DNA of 64,000 nt from Rhodanobacter sp. (GTDB taxonomy: Bacteria; Pseudomonadota; Gammaproteobacteria; Xanthomonadales; Rhodanobacteraceae). Under the pieces are notes generated by a model. The model was not told where the DNA came from. It saw only the letters and a list, made by a program, of their open reading frames with translations, and did not search any database. This document shows, piece after piece, positions 11,482 to 21,191 of this stretch. Numbering within the stretch: position 1 is the stretch's first letter; every line of letters begins with the position of its first letter. The stretch spans positions 73,033 through 137,032 of the forward strand of contig SCRO01000023.1 of assembly GCA_004298505.1 (NCBI GenBank), read 5' to 3'. A program made the position numbers and the translations under genes.

Positions 11482-11727
11482 GCTGCCTCAGGATCCTGCT
11501 GACGACACCACGTGCTTCCAGCTTGCCGAGTAACAGCGCCGGTGACCATCCGCCTGTCGCCATGCCGATTCGACGCGGTAGACGCCGAGCCGTCCGGGCA
11601 GGAGAGCGCGGCTTGCCACTATACGCGGGCGTATGCTCCAATGGTTTAACACGTGGCCGTCATGAAACCGCAACCATGGCGTGGCCTTCAGCGCACCCGA
11701 TCCATCCTAAAGCAGGGGGACTTGAAC
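11482..11727. other. acnA-fadD intergenic region
   Basis: No gene is apparent. It must hold the fadD promoter, but no convincing -35/-10 pair stands out. A ribosome site AGGGGGA lies at 11714-11720, just before fadD. Confidence 0.4.
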
Positions 11728-13410
11728 ATGAGCAACAAGCGTCCGTGGCTGGCCAATTATCCAGCAGGCGTGGCCGAGCAGATCGACGTCGACAAATATG
11801 CGTCGGTGCCGGCCGTGCTGGAAGAAGCATTCGGGCGTTTCCGCGACAAGCCGGCCTTCGCCAATTTCGGTCGCCGGTTCAATTATGGCCAGATCGACGA
11901 CATGAGTCGCCAGTTCGCCGGCTTCCTCACCGGGGTGCTCAAGCTCGGCAAGGGCGACCGCATCGCGATCATGATGCCGAACGTGATGCAGTACCCGATC
12001 GCCCTGTTCGGCGCACTGCGCGCCGGTCTCATCGTGGTCAATACCAACCCCTTGTACACCGCGCGCGAACTCAAGCATCAACTGGAGGATTCCGGCGCCA
12101 AGGCGATCGTGGTGCTCGATAATTTCGCCGCGATCCTGCAGAAGGTGATGGCCCAGACCTCGGTCCAGCACATCGTCACCACTGGCCTCGGCGATATGCT
12201 GGGTTTTCCCAAGGGTGCGCTGATCAACTTCGCGCTGAAGTACATCAAGAAGATGGTGCCCGCGTTCAACCTGCCGCAGGCCGTGCGCTTCCGCGATGCG
12301 CTGGCGCAGGGCGCCGCCCATCCGCTGCCGGCAATCACCTTAACCCACGATGACATCGCCTTCCTGCAATACACCGGTGGCACCACCGGCGTGGCCAAGG
12401 GCGCAATGCTCACCCATGGCAACATGGTGGCAAACATGCTGCAGGCAGATGCCTGGATCAACGCCAGCACCAAGGCTGGCGAGGAAGTCATCATCACCGC
12501 GCTGCCGCTTTATCACATCTTCTCGTTGACCGCGAACGGCCTGGTGTTCACGCGCCGGGGCGGTTTGAACTGGCTGATCACCAACCCCCGCGACATGCCC
12601 GGCTTCGTCAAGGAGCTGAAGGCATCTGGCTTCACCGCGCTGACTGGCGTCAACACCCTGTTCAATGGCCTGCTCAACACGCCTGGCTTTGCGGACCTGG
12701 ACTTCTCGCGCCTGCACATGACCCTGGGCGGCGGCATGGCCGTGCAGCGCGCCGTGGCCGAGCGCTGGAAAAAAATCACCGGCTGCACCCTGGCCGAAGC
12801 CTATGGGCTGACCGAGACCTCACCGGCCGTGTGCATCAATCCACTCGACCTGAAGGAATACAACGGTTCGATCGGGCTGCCGGTGCCCTCCACCGACGTC
12901 GCCATCTGGTCCGATGAGGGGCAACCGCTGCCGGCGGGTGCGGTCGGCGAGCTGATGGTGCACGGTCCACAGGTCATGAAGGGTTACTGGCAGCAGCCGG
13001 AGGAGACCGCCAAGGTGCTCAGTAGCGACGGCTGGCTGCATACCGGCGACATCGCGCGGATGGACGAGAACGGCTACTTCTATATCGTCGACCGCAAGAA
13101 GGACATGATCCTGGTGTCCGGTTTCAACGTCTATCCGAACGAAGTCGAAGACGTGGTGATGGAACACCCTGGCGTGCTTGAGGTAGCCGCCGTGGGCGTC
13201 CCGGATGAACATTCCGGCGAAGTGGTGAAATTGTTCGTCGTGCGCAAGGACCCCAACCTCTCCGTGGACGATCTCAAGCAGTTCTGCCACGAACGGCTGA
13301 CCGGTTACAAACGGCCGCGGCAGATCGAGTTCCGTGACGACCTGCCCAAGAGCAACGTGGGCAAGATCCTACGCCGCGAGCTGCGCGACGAAAAGAAAGC
13401 CGCGGCCTGA
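11728..13410 (+). CDS. fadD: Long-chain fatty-acid-CoA ligase
   Basis: 560 residues. The start at 11728 follows the ribosome site AGGGGGA and gives the usual N terminus MSNKRPWLANYPAGV. It is an ANL-superfamily adenylate-forming enzyme: P-loop YTGGTTGVAKGAMLTHGN (about residue 214), YGLTETSP (about 359), the hinge region DRKKDMILVSGFNVYPNEVE and the C-terminal catalytic lysine in KSNVGKILRRELR. It activates imported fatty acids to acyl-CoA at the inner membrane. It is a single gene with its own terminator. Confidence 0.95.
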   Translation: MSNKRPWLANYPAGVAEQIDVDKYASVPAVLEEAFGRFRDKPAFANFGRRFNYGQIDDMSRQFAGFLTGVLKLGKGDRIAIMMPNVMQYPIALFGALRAGLIVVNTNPLYTARELKHQLEDSGAKAIVVLDNFAAILQKVMAQTSVQHIVTTGLGDMLGFPKGALINFALKYIKKMVPAFNLPQAVRFRDALAQGAAHPLPAITLTHDDIAFLQYTGGTTGVAKGAMLTHGNMVANMLQADAWINASTKAGEEVIITALPLYHIFSLTANGLVFTRRGGLNWLITNPRDMPGFVKELKASGFTALTGVNTLFNGLLNTPGFADLDFSRLHMTLGGGMAVQRAVAERWKKITGCTLAEAYGLTETSPAVCINPLDLKEYNGSIGLPVPSTDVAIWSDEGQPLPAGAVGELMVHGPQVMKGYWQQPEETAKVLSSDGWLHTGDIARMDENGYFYIVDRKKDMILVSGFNVYPNEVEDVVMEHPGVLEVAAVGVPDEHSGEVVKLFVVRKDPNLSVDDLKQFCHERLTGYKRPRQIEFRDDLPKSNVGKILRRELRDEKKAAA

Positions 13411-13426
13411 GACTCCGACGGGAAGC

Positions 13427-13457
13427 AAAAAGGCCCGCATGAACCATGTGGGCTTTT
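13427..13457. terminator. Bidirectional terminator, fadD / PilZ gene
   Basis: AAGGCCCGCATG and CATGTGGGCTT form a stem of about 12 pairs (two G-U) around AAC. It is flanked by A-run and T-run, so it can stop both converging genes. Confidence 0.8.
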
Positions 13458-13482
13458 CTGCCATGTCGCCATGCCGCTTTGC

Positions 13483-13851
13483 TCAGCTGTCTTTCCAGTA
13501 CTCGAGGATGTCGGCGTAGCCACCCAGCAGGTTCCACAGCGGTACCTGCTTGTCTTCGGGAATGCGGCTGTAGGAAAAGCCGACGTGATGGTCGGAAATG
13601 CGCGCGACCGTCGCTTCCAGATGAATGTGCAGGTTGTGCCCGAAGATCATGTCGAGCACCCAGCTCTGCCCTGCCTCACCCGACCAGCCCAGCGGCCGCC
13701 GCAACAGCGCGCCAGTCGCCGAAATGTCCACCAGTTCGGTGGGGTGCGATTCCCCGTGACGGCTCATCAACACCGTGGTCTCGATCTGCATGCGCGCCGG
13801 TCGGAGCTTCTCCGGCACACCATCGCCATTTCCCTGTTTGTCGATCGCCAT
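13483..13851 (-). CDS. PilZ-domain protein (possible cyclic-di-GMP effector)
   Basis: About 122 residues, a single-domain PilZ-like protein with LVDISATGALLRRP matching the second half of the PilZ signature (D/N-x-S-x-x-G). The upstream RxxxR motif is only loosely visible (KLRPARMQIE), so c-di-GMP binding is not certain. The frame continues upstream to 14034, but that part has no coding character; the start at 13851 is the most likely. Confidence 0.75.
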   Translation of the reverse strand: MAIDKQGNGDGVPEKLRPARMQIETTVLMSRHGESHPTELVDISATGALLRRPLGWSGEAGQSWVLDMIFGHNLHIHLEATVARISDHHVGFSYSRIPEDKQVPLWNLLGGYADILEYWKDS

Positions 13852-14777
13852 CAGTTGTATCGCCTGTTTGCGTTTGCGCCGGCCTTGGGCAAGGACGTGA
13901 TATCCAACATTTTCACGGATCTGTTCTGCCGCATCGTTCGACAACGCCCGGGACGTTCGCCCATGCCACCGGGGAACACACAGGCGATGCCACCGACCCA
14001 ACGATTCAGTTGAAGCAATTGCTGTGCCAATCAATTAAGACTGCACGCAAGGCCACCCGCTTGCGGGCCGCGTCGCCCGCGGCAGCGCCGGCAACACCCG
14101 AAACAGCCCGATTGCGCCATTTCGGCAACCATGCCCGTAGCGTGCCGGGTTGTCGCCGACTCCGTCTTTGTCCCAGAGCGTCACATTGGGTCATACGTCG
14201 CCACACGTCTGCCAAACCCCGACTGTCCTGCAGCGCAAGTTCCTGCTGTGTCTCTCGCGATCCCCGACATGCACTCGGATCAAACTACCCGTCCGGCCGC
14301 GGCACCTCGACGTAACCAACCGCCGTGGCTGGACTTGTCGCCAGCTTGCCGTTACTCTTCAGGCTACGCGTGGTTCCGTGGATCATGGCTGCAGCCGGCA
14401 CACCCGGTACTTCACGGTCGCCCACCGAAATACGCAGACCGACCAGTACAGAGCCAGCGGCGTAAAGTTGTTCATCCACTGACTTGCCCTGTTGCCGTGG
14501 CCGACAACCCGCAGCAGGTGCAGCATGCTCGCTGATGACCCGCCTGACCGAACCACAACCCGTGGCTTCATCATGCCCGTCGTGACGATAGTGCCGAGCG
14601 CACCTCGGTTTTGAAGATGCACAGGAACGCAACACCGGGGGAGCACACCCCCCCCAACGTCGCATTCGAGCGCGGATATCCCGGGCACGGACACGCACGT
14701 TGTGCTTGCTGACGAACAGTCTTGATCCAAGTTGAACTTACTGCCAGCCGTTGAACACGGCCCCATGACAGGCATTG
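13852..14777. other. 926-bp gap with no convincing gene
   Basis: No frame gives a recognisable protein or a good start with a ribosome site. Several short frames exist on both strands. The best looking is a minus-strand stretch ending at 14285 (fragment VLVGLRISVGDREVPGVP), which may be a decayed coding remnant. The scpA promoter should be at the right end. In a genome otherwise packed tightly this long gap suggests gene loss. Confidence 0.5.
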
Positions 14778-15713
14778 ATGAGTACTGAACCCGTCGTCGA
14801 GCAGTCCAGCCAGGCCGCTGCAACGCCCGCCACGTTTGCCTCGGTACCGCAACAGCAGGAAATGCCGCTGGCCATCGTGCGCGGCGAACCGATGTTGCAG
14901 ATGCCGCAGGATCTGTACATCCCGCCGGACGCACTCGAGGTCATCCTGGAGGCATTCGAGGGGCCGCTGGACCTGTTGCTGTACCTGATTCGCCGGCAGA
15001 ACCTCGACATCCTGGATATCCCGGTTGCCGAGATCACCCGGCAATACATGACCTACATCGAGCTAATGCGGGATGTGATGCGGCTGGAACTGGCCGCCGA
15101 ATACCTGCTGATGGCCGCGATCCTGGCCGAGATCAAGTCGCGGTTGCTGCTGCCGCGACCGCCGATCGAGGAAGGGCTGGAAGAGGATCCGCGTGCCGAG
15201 CTGGTGCGGCGCCTGCAGGAGTACGAACGCTTCAAGCGCGCAGCCGAGGACATCGAGGCCCTGCCCCGCATGGAGCGTGACAGCGTGGTGGTACATGCCG
15301 AGGTCGGCGAGCGCAACGTGATCCGGTTGCCGCCGCCGCTGGAGCTGACCGAACTGCTGCTGGCACTGAAAGACGTGATGCACCGGACCGAACTGTTCGG
15401 GCATCACGCGATCAAGCGCGAAGCGCTCAGCGTGCGCCAGCGCATGGGTGAATTGTTGAGCAAGTTGGAAGACGACACGTTCCATCGCTTCGAGGATCTG
15501 TTCGACTTGGCCGAAGGCCGTCCGGGCATCGTGGTGACCTTTCTGGCAATGCTGGAGCTGGCCAAGGAAATGCTGATCGAGATCGTGCAGGAAGTGCCGC
15601 TGGCACCGATCTACGTCAAGGCCAAGACCAGCCACAACGAAGAGCTCGTCGAATTGCCGGCGGACGACGCCCAGCCGGGCGAATCGGCACTGATCGAATC
15701 GTCCGGCGAATGA
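14778..15713 (+). CDS. scpA: Segregation and condensation protein A
   Basis: 311 residues. ScpA is the kleisin of the SMC-ScpAB condensin complex that organises and segregates the chromosome. The kleisin N-terminal signature FEGPLDLLLYLIRRQNLDIL follows a 45-residue extension, and the C-terminal winged helix contains VVTFLAMLELAKEMLI. The start is the ATG at 14778; a TTG lies immediately before it. It is followed by scpB and rluB on the same strand, the standard order. Confidence 0.95.
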   Translation: MSTEPVVEQSSQAAATPATFASVPQQQEMPLAIVRGEPMLQMPQDLYIPPDALEVILEAFEGPLDLLLYLIRRQNLDILDIPVAEITRQYMTYIELMRDVMRLELAAEYLLMAAILAEIKSRLLLPRPPIEEGLEEDPRAELVRRLQEYERFKRAAEDIEALPRMERDSVVVHAEVGERNVIRLPPPLELTELLLALKDVMHRTELFGHHAIKREALSVRQRMGELLSKLEDDTFHRFEDLFDLAEGRPGIVVTFLAMLELAKEMLIEIVQEVPLAPIYVKAKTSHNEELVELPADDAQPGESALIESSGE

Positions 15714-15762
15714 ACCCTGTTTGTTGACCGCCCCACATTGAATCGGCATCCGACCCAAGGCC

Positions 15763-16614
15763 ATGCAGATCGACCAACTCAAACCCATCATCGAGGCCGC
15801 CGTGCTCGCCTCCACCCAGCCGATGACCGTGTATCAGCTCGGCGACCTGTTCAACGAGGACGAGGAAGTCGGCCCGAAACAGATCGCGCAAGCACTGGAG
15901 TCGCTGGCCGGGGACTGCGAGGGCCGCGGCATCGAATTGAAGGAGGTCGCCTCCGGTTTCCGCTACCAGGTGCGCCAGGACGTGCACCCGTGGATCTCGC
16001 GGCTGTGGACGGAACGGCCCAGTCGCTATTCGCGCGCACTGCTGGAAACCCTGGCGCTGATCGCGTACCGCCAACCGATCACCCGTCCCGAAATCGAGCA
16101 GATCCGCGGCGTGGTGGTCTCCTCCAACATCATCAAGACGATGGAAGAGCGTGAATGGATCCGCGTGGTTGGTCATCGCGATGTCCCCGGCAAGCCGGCC
16201 TTGTTCGGCACCACCCGGGCCTTTCTCGACTATTTCAACCTGAAGTCACTGGATCAGCTGCCACCGCTGTCGGAAATCCGCGACATGGAAGACCCCCAGC
16301 TGCGCTTCGAACCGGAACCCCTGCCCGCGCGCATTATGCGCGATCTGCCGATTGATCCCGACGCTGCCGATACAGCCGACGAGCCTCCTGCCGACACTGA
16401 CACCGAGGCATCTGCGAACGCCACAGGTGCCAGCGACAAGACCATCGCAGCCGATGCCGAGGCGTCCGCTGCTCCATCCAGACAAGAAGAAGCCGACGCC
16501 GATCCGGCCACGCTTTCCGTCGTCCCGACGACCACTGTCGACGAGGCGGCGACCCCCATGGCGGACGTCGAATCCGACGCTGCCGACCAAGATACCGAGG
16601 AGTACCGCGCATGA
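15763..16614 (+). CDS. scpB: Segregation and condensation protein B
   Basis: 283 residues. The first 180 are the two winged-helix domains of ScpB (LLETLALIAYRQPITRPEIEQIRG is the hallmark region), which dimerise and bind ScpA. The last 100 residues are a low-complexity Asp/Ala/Thr/Glu tail that the family does not need. The stop overlaps the rluB start (ATGA), so the genes are coupled. Confidence 0.95.
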   Translation: MQIDQLKPIIEAAVLASTQPMTVYQLGDLFNEDEEVGPKQIAQALESLAGDCEGRGIELKEVASGFRYQVRQDVHPWISRLWTERPSRYSRALLETLALIAYRQPITRPEIEQIRGVVVSSNIIKTMEEREWIRVVGHRDVPGKPALFGTTRAFLDYFNLKSLDQLPPLSEIRDMEDPQLRFEPEPLPARIMRDLPIDPDAADTADEPPADTDTEASANATGASDKTIAADAEASAAPSRQEEADADPATLSVVPTTTVDEAATPMADVESDAADQDTEEYRA

Positions 16615-17957
16615 CTGCGCCGCAAAAATCCGTTCTGACCCTGAAGCGCGAACCGCGCCCCGACACCGCTGGACCCGCACTGGAAGAGCGCCTACACAAG
16701 GTGCTGGCCAACGCCGGCCTGGGCTCGCGCCGCATGCTCGAGCAACGCATCCAGTCCGGTGAGATCGAGCTCAACGGCGCAAAGGCCGAAATCGGCATGA
16801 GCGTGAAGGCCGGCGACCGCGTGGTCATGGACGGCAAGCAGTTCGTCGTCGCCACCGACAGCCGTGACGACGCCGAAGTGCTGCTCTACCACAAGCCCGA
16901 AGGCGTGCTGACCACCCGCGACGACCCGGAAGGCCGTCCCACCGTGTTCGAGCAATTGCCGCGATTGAAGGGCGCGCGCTGGGTCGCGGTGGGCCGGCTC
17001 GACATCAACACCACCGGCCTGCTGTTGCTGACCACCGACGGCGAGCTGGCCAATGGCCTGATGCACCCCAAGAGCGGCATGGAGCGCGAATACCTGTGCC
17101 GCGTGCACGGTGAAGTGCCCGACGAGATCATCGAGCGCCTGAAAGCCGGTGTGGAACTGGATGACGGCCCGGCCCGCTTCGACGAAATTGCCGTGATCAG
17201 CCGCGGCGGCAGCCACAGCTGGTTCCGGGTGGTGATCCGCGAGGGTCGCAACCGCGAAGTGCGCCGGCTGTGGGACGCACAAGGCTTTCTGGTCAGCCGG
17301 CTCAAGCGCATCCGCTACGGCAAGATCGAGCTGCCACGCAACCTGCGCCGCGGCGAGTGCGAAGCGCTGGATGCCGAGAGCGTCAAGCAGTTGCGCCAGA
17401 CCTCCGGCCTGGGCGTGGCCCAGCCAGTGCTGACCCTGAGCCCGATCCTGCATCAGCGCCGCGCCAGCCGCAGCGTTACCGAGTACCGTCCCGAGCGTGG
17501 CGCCGGCACCGCATGGACCGGCGGGCAGGATGAGGCGCGTGAACTGCGTGCCTACGACCGCATTCGCGAGGAACCCTCGCGCGGTCGCAAGCCGCCGAGA
17601 AACGGCGGCAAGGAAGTCAACGGCAATGTCGCCCGTCCCGAGCGTGGCGCTGGCGGTGCCGGAGTCCGGCGTGGCAAGGCACGCTATGTCGCGCCCGGCC
17701 AGGAGCTGCCATCTGTGCGCACCTGGTTCGCCGGCGAGAACCGTGACGGCGGCCGCACCGGTGGCCCGCGCGGCCACGCGGGCGCCGCCACCGGCAACCG
17801 TCACGCTGCCGGCGGCAAACCGGCTGGCGCCGGCACGCCGGGTGGCAACCGTCCGCAAGGGCGTGGCGGCAATCGTGCACCCGGTGGTCCGCGTCCGAAG
17901 GGGCAAGGCGGCGGGCGTCCGCCGGGCCGCGGCGGCAACCGTTCCGGCAACCGCTGA
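16611..17957 (+). CDS. rluB: 23S rRNA pseudouridine(2605) synthase
   Basis: 448 residues. An N-terminal S4 RNA-binding domain (LHKVLANAGLGSRRMLEQ) is followed by the RsuA/RluB/E/F catalytic core with the active Asp in VGRLDINTTGLLLLT and the motif IREGRNREVRRLW. Residues from about 305 on are a long basic Gly/Arg/Pro-rich extension, with repeated GGNR/GRGG units near the end, typical of unstructured RNA-binding tails. Such tails occur in Xanthomonadales RluB, but this one is about a third of the protein. Confidence 0.95.
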   Translation: MTAPQKSVLTLKREPRPDTAGPALEERLHKVLANAGLGSRRMLEQRIQSGEIELNGAKAEIGMSVKAGDRVVMDGKQFVVATDSRDDAEVLLYHKPEGVLTTRDDPEGRPTVFEQLPRLKGARWVAVGRLDINTTGLLLLTTDGELANGLMHPKSGMEREYLCRVHGEVPDEIIERLKAGVELDDGPARFDEIAVISRGGSHSWFRVVIREGRNREVRRLWDAQGFLVSRLKRIRYGKIELPRNLRRGECEALDAESVKQLRQTSGLGVAQPVLTLSPILHQRRASRSVTEYRPERGAGTAWTGGQDEARELRAYDRIREEPSRGRKPPRNGGKEVNGNVARPERGAGGAGVRRGKARYVAPGQELPSVRTWFAGENRDGGRTGGPRGHAGAATGNRHAAGGKPAGAGTPGGNRPQGRGGNRAPGGPRPKGQGGGRPPGRGGNRSGNR

Positions 17958-18011
17958 GCGCGCGGGCCGATGATCCGTATGCTCTGATCTACATCGAGTA
18001 TCGAAGCCGAG

Positions 18012-18036
18012 GCATCGCCCGCGAGCGGGCTCCTAC
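18012..18036 (+). repeat. REP-like palindromic element (single)
   Basis: GCATCGCCCGCGAGCGGGCTCCTAC contains the imperfect palindrome GCCCGC-GA-GCGGGC followed by the GCTCCTAC tail typical of REP elements of pseudomonads and xanthomonads. It matches the twin copy at 24026-24050 in most positions. It sits between the convergent rluB and amidase genes and may also act as a terminator. Confidence 0.75.
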
Positions 18037-18050
18037 GCACAGTAAATGGC

Positions 18051-18857
18051 TCAACCAGGGTCGAGCGAAAACGCATCGGCGTCCATCCAGGCCGGGAAAT
18101 GTTCGCGATGCACGAGCAGCAGGGCCGGGTCGAGCGTCACCGTCGCCACCTGTTCCTGTGCACCCAGTTCCATCAGGGGCTCACCGACCGGGTCGATCGC
18201 CGCGCTGTCACCCGCGTAGGGGATATCGTTGCCATCCACACCAACCCGGTTCACACCAACCACATAGCAGAGATTCTCGATCGCCCGCGCACGCAGCAGG
18301 GTGCGCCAGGGCTGCCGACGCGCTGCCGGCCAGTTCGCCACGAACAGGGCCAGATCGTAGTCCATGCCACCGCAGGCTGTCGCCAGCCTGCGATTGCGCA
18401 GCCACACCGGAAAGCGCAGGTCGTAGCAAACTTGCGGCAGGATCCGCCAACCTTTCAATTCGACGATCAACCGCTCGCCGCCGCCGCCGTAACGGGTATG
18501 CTCGCCTGCCATGCGGAACAGGTGACGCTTGTCGTATTGCGCAAAACTGCCGTCGGGACGCGCCCAGAATAGCCGGTTGTATACCGTCTCCTCGTCGCGG
18601 ATGGCCAGGCTGCCGCAGACCACCGCGCCAACCTCGACCGCCAGCGTGCGCAACCACGCGACACCTACGCCGTCCATGCCCTCGGCCGCGCTACGCGTGT
18701 CGTTGCTAAAACCGGACAGGAACGTCTCGGGCAGCACGATCAGATCGCTGCCACCGGTCTGGCGCACCAGAGCGGCATAATAGTCGCGATTGGCCGGCGC
18801 ATCGTGCCAACGGGTGGCACCCTGAACCAAGGCGACCTGCAGGGACTCCATCGTCAT
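18051..18857 (-). CDS. Carbon-nitrogen hydrolase, omega-amidase (YafV/Nit2 type)
   Basis: About 268 residues of the nitrilase superfamily with the full Glu-Lys-Cys triad: Glu in VLPETFLSG, Lys in YDKRHLF and Cys in PQVCYDLRFP. It begins at an ATG overlapping the stop of the aminotransferase gene (ATGA). Omega-amidases hydrolyse alpha-ketoglutaramate or related keto-amides. Coupling to a methionine/glutamine-type transaminase suggests removal of the ketoglutaramate made when glutamine is the amino donor; this is inference from known pairs. Confidence 0.88.
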   Translation of the reverse strand: MTMESLQVALVQGATRWHDAPANRDYYAALVRQTGGSDLIVLPETFLSGFSNDTRSAAEGMDGVGVAWLRTLAVEVGAVVCGSLAIRDEETVYNRLFWARPDGSFAQYDKRHLFRMAGEHTRYGGGGERLIVELKGWRILPQVCYDLRFPVWLRNRRLATACGGMDYDLALFVANWPAARRQPWRTLLRARAIENLCYVVGVNRVGVDGNDIPYAGDSAAIDPVGEPLMELGAQEQVATVTLDPALLLVHREHFPAWMDADAFSLDPG

Positions 18858-19993
18858 AGCCGGCACAGCCGCTGTGCGGCAGCCTCCATGGTGGCGTCGT
18901 TCTTGGCAAAACACAGCCTCAACAGACGTGTACCGGGAGCTTGCGCATAGAACGGCGTCAGCGGAATCGCCGCCACGCCGCCCGCTGCGACCAGCCAGCG
19001 ACTGAACGACAAATCGTCCTCGTCGCGGATTGCCGAATAGTCGACCAGCTGGAAATAGCCGCCCGGGACATCGAGCAACTTGAAGCGCGATGGAGCGAGT
19101 AGTGCGCGGAAACGGTCGCGCTTGGCCCGGTAGAACGCCGGCAGCTCAAGATAGTGCTCGGGGTTACTCGCCATGAAGTCGGCAAACGCCGCCTGGGCCG
19201 GATGGAAAGTACAGAACGTGAGGTATTGATGCACCTTGCGGAACTCGGCCGACAACGCTGCCGGCGCTACCGCGTAACCCACCTTCCAGCCGGTGCAGTG
19301 ATAGGTCTTGCCAAACGAGGACACCACGATGCTGCGCTCAGCCAGTTCCGGATGACGCAGCACGCTCTCGTGGCTGCCTTCGTAGACGATGTGCTCGTAC
19401 ACCTCGTCGGACAACACCACGATTTCGGTGTCACGCACGATCGCCGCCAGCTCTTCCAGGTCGGCCCCCGACAGCACCGCGCCCGAGGGGTTGTGCGGGC
19501 TGTTGATCAGGATCATGCGAGTCTTCGGCGTCACCACATCACGCACGCGCTGCCAATCGATCGAGAATTCCGGCACGGTCAGCGCAATGTGCACCGCCCG
19601 CGCGCCCTGCAACTCGATCGCTGGCGCGTAGCAATCGTAGGCCGGATCGAATACGACCACTTCCTCGCCTGCGCGCACGGTCGCCGCGATCGCCGCAAAG
19701 ATCGCCTCGGTGGCACCGGAGGTGACGGTGATGCCGGCATCCACGTCCAGCTTGCGCCCGTACAGGCGCTCGGTCTTGATGGCAATCTGCTCGCGCAAAG
19801 CTGCGGTGCCGTGCATCGGGGCGTACTGGTTGCGCCCCTCGTTCATGGCCTGCACCAGCGCATCGCGCAGCCCCTGTGGCGGCTCGAAATCGGGAAAGCC
19901 CTGGCCCAGGTTGACCGCCTTGTGCTGCAGCGCCAGCTGGCTCATCACGCTGAAGATCGTGGTGGCGACCTTGGGCAGTTTGGTTTCAATCAT
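18854..19993 (-). CDS. PLP-dependent methionine/aromatic aminotransferase (YbdL type)
   Basis: 379 residues, fold type I class I/II aminotransferase. Visible are GQGFPDFEPP, NSPHNPSGAVLS, the Asp/Tyr pair in LSDEVYEHIVYEG, the PLP lysine in SSFGKTYHCTGWKVGY and the C-terminal Arg in LLRLCFAK. It closely resembles YbdL and glutamine transaminase K-like enzymes, which convert the keto acid of methionine back to methionine. Together with the coupled omega-amidase it looks like a methionine-salvage transamination step. Confidence 0.88.
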   Translation of the reverse strand: MIETKLPKVATTIFSVMSQLALQHKAVNLGQGFPDFEPPQGLRDALVQAMNEGRNQYAPMHGTAALREQIAIKTERLYGRKLDVDAGITVTSGATEAIFAAIAATVRAGEEVVVFDPAYDCYAPAIELQGARAVHIALTVPEFSIDWQRVRDVVTPKTRMILINSPHNPSGAVLSGADLEELAAIVRDTEIVVLSDEVYEHIVYEGSHESVLRHPELAERSIVVSSFGKTYHCTGWKVGYAVAPAALSAEFRKVHQYLTFCTFHPAQAAFADFMASNPEHYLELPAFYRAKRDRFRALLAPSRFKLLDVPGGYFQLVDYSAIRDEDDLSFSRWLVAAGGVAAIPLTPFYAQAPGTRLLRLCFAKNDATMEAAAQRLCRL

Positions 19994-20057
19994 TATCGTG
20001 CGGCCGTCTGCATGTCCACGAAACCCTCAGCGTAGCGCATTGGAGGCGCGTCATGCA

Positions 20058-21032
20058 TCAGCGGCGTGGCAGGGCATCCAGCGGACGCTGCCTGCATTGC
20101 TCATACTTGATCCAGGTGGTTTCGGGCAGCCGTTCCGCCAAAAAATCGACCAGTGCTCGTACCCCTGGCAACATGCCGCGCCGGCTCGGATAAACGAAGT
20201 GCATCGTGCCCTGGGGTTCGCTCCAGTCGGGCAGCACCACTTCCAGCTCGCCAGCCTGGATCGCCGCCGCACAGACGAAATCCGGTAGCAACGCAACGCC
20301 CAGACCGCGCCGCGCCGCTTCGAGCAGCACGGCGAAATCACCGGTGATCAGCCGTGCCTGCACCTCGACATGGACCTGCCTGCCCTGCGCATCGACCAGT
20401 TCCCACACCTGCGCGCCTTCGTGCTCGCGCATGGAAAGCGCGGGCAATCCGGCCAGTTCGTCCGGCGTGGTTGGACGCCCATGCGCCTGCAGCAGCGCCG
20501 GGCTGGCTATCAGGGTGGTGAAGGCGTGGCCGAAACTGCGAATCACCAGGTTGGCGTCGGTATCCAGTTTGCTGCGCACACGGATGGCCAGGTCGTAACC
20601 TTCGCCGATCACATCGACGCGGCGATCGCTGGACAGGACGCGCACCTGAATCTTCGGATACGCGGCCAGGAAGTCCGGCAACAGATAGGCGAGCACAGTT
20701 TGCGTGAGCGAGACCGGGCAGCTCAGCCGTACCACACCGCGCGGTTCGGCACGCAACTCGTCCACGGCATCCTGGGCCGCCTGGGCCTCCTCCAGCACGG
20801 CCCGGCAATGCGTATAGAACCGCTCGCCGACCTCGGTAACCACGAAGCGCCGCGTGGTCCGCTGCAGTAGGCGCACGCCCAGACGCTCCTCCAATTGGGC
20901 CACGCGTTTGCTCAAGCGCGATTTCGGTATGCCGAGCGCGCGACCCGCAGCCGAAAAGCCGCCATGTTCAACGACTGCCGCGAAGAAATACAGATCATTC
21001 AGATCCCGCAAGGGGCCGTTCATCAAGCTCAT
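20058..21032 (-). CDS. LysR-family transcriptional regulator
   Basis: About 324 residues. The N-terminal helix-turn-helix is FSAAGRALGIPKSRLSKRVAQLEE, followed by a LysR substrate domain (PRGVVRLSCPVSL, IASPALLQAHGRPTTPDEL). It belongs to the large AaeR/DsdC-like group of single regulators; the effector is unknown. I chose the ATG at 21032 because GGAAAC lies at the right distance; ATGs at 21044 and 21023 are alternatives. There is no divergent enzyme gene, since the next operon is separated by its own promoter. Confidence 0.82.
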   Translation of the reverse strand: MSLMNGPLRDLNDLYFFAAVVEHGGFSAAGRALGIPKSRLSKRVAQLEERLGVRLLQRTTRRFVVTEVGERFYTHCRAVLEEAQAAQDAVDELRAEPRGVVRLSCPVSLTQTVLAYLLPDFLAAYPKIQVRVLSSDRRVDVIGEGYDLAIRVRSKLDTDANLVIRSFGHAFTTLIASPALLQAHGRPTTPDELAGLPALSMREHEGAQVWELVDAQGRQVHVEVQARLITGDFAVLLEAARRGLGVALLPDFVCAAAIQAGELEVVLPDWSEPQGTMHFVYPSRRGMLPGVRALVDFLAERLPETTWIKYEQCRQRPLDALPRR

Positions 21033-21191
21033 TGCTGTTTCCATCACTGAACGATGAACGCGAATATACCTGTTCTGTCCACGAACTGTCCCGACAAAAG
21101 CAACCCGCACCCCTTGCTGGTTGGCGGCTAGCCGGTGCCCCGCTATCTCGCTATAGGCCATCAGTCATGTGGCGAAATGCGGCTTCGCGTA

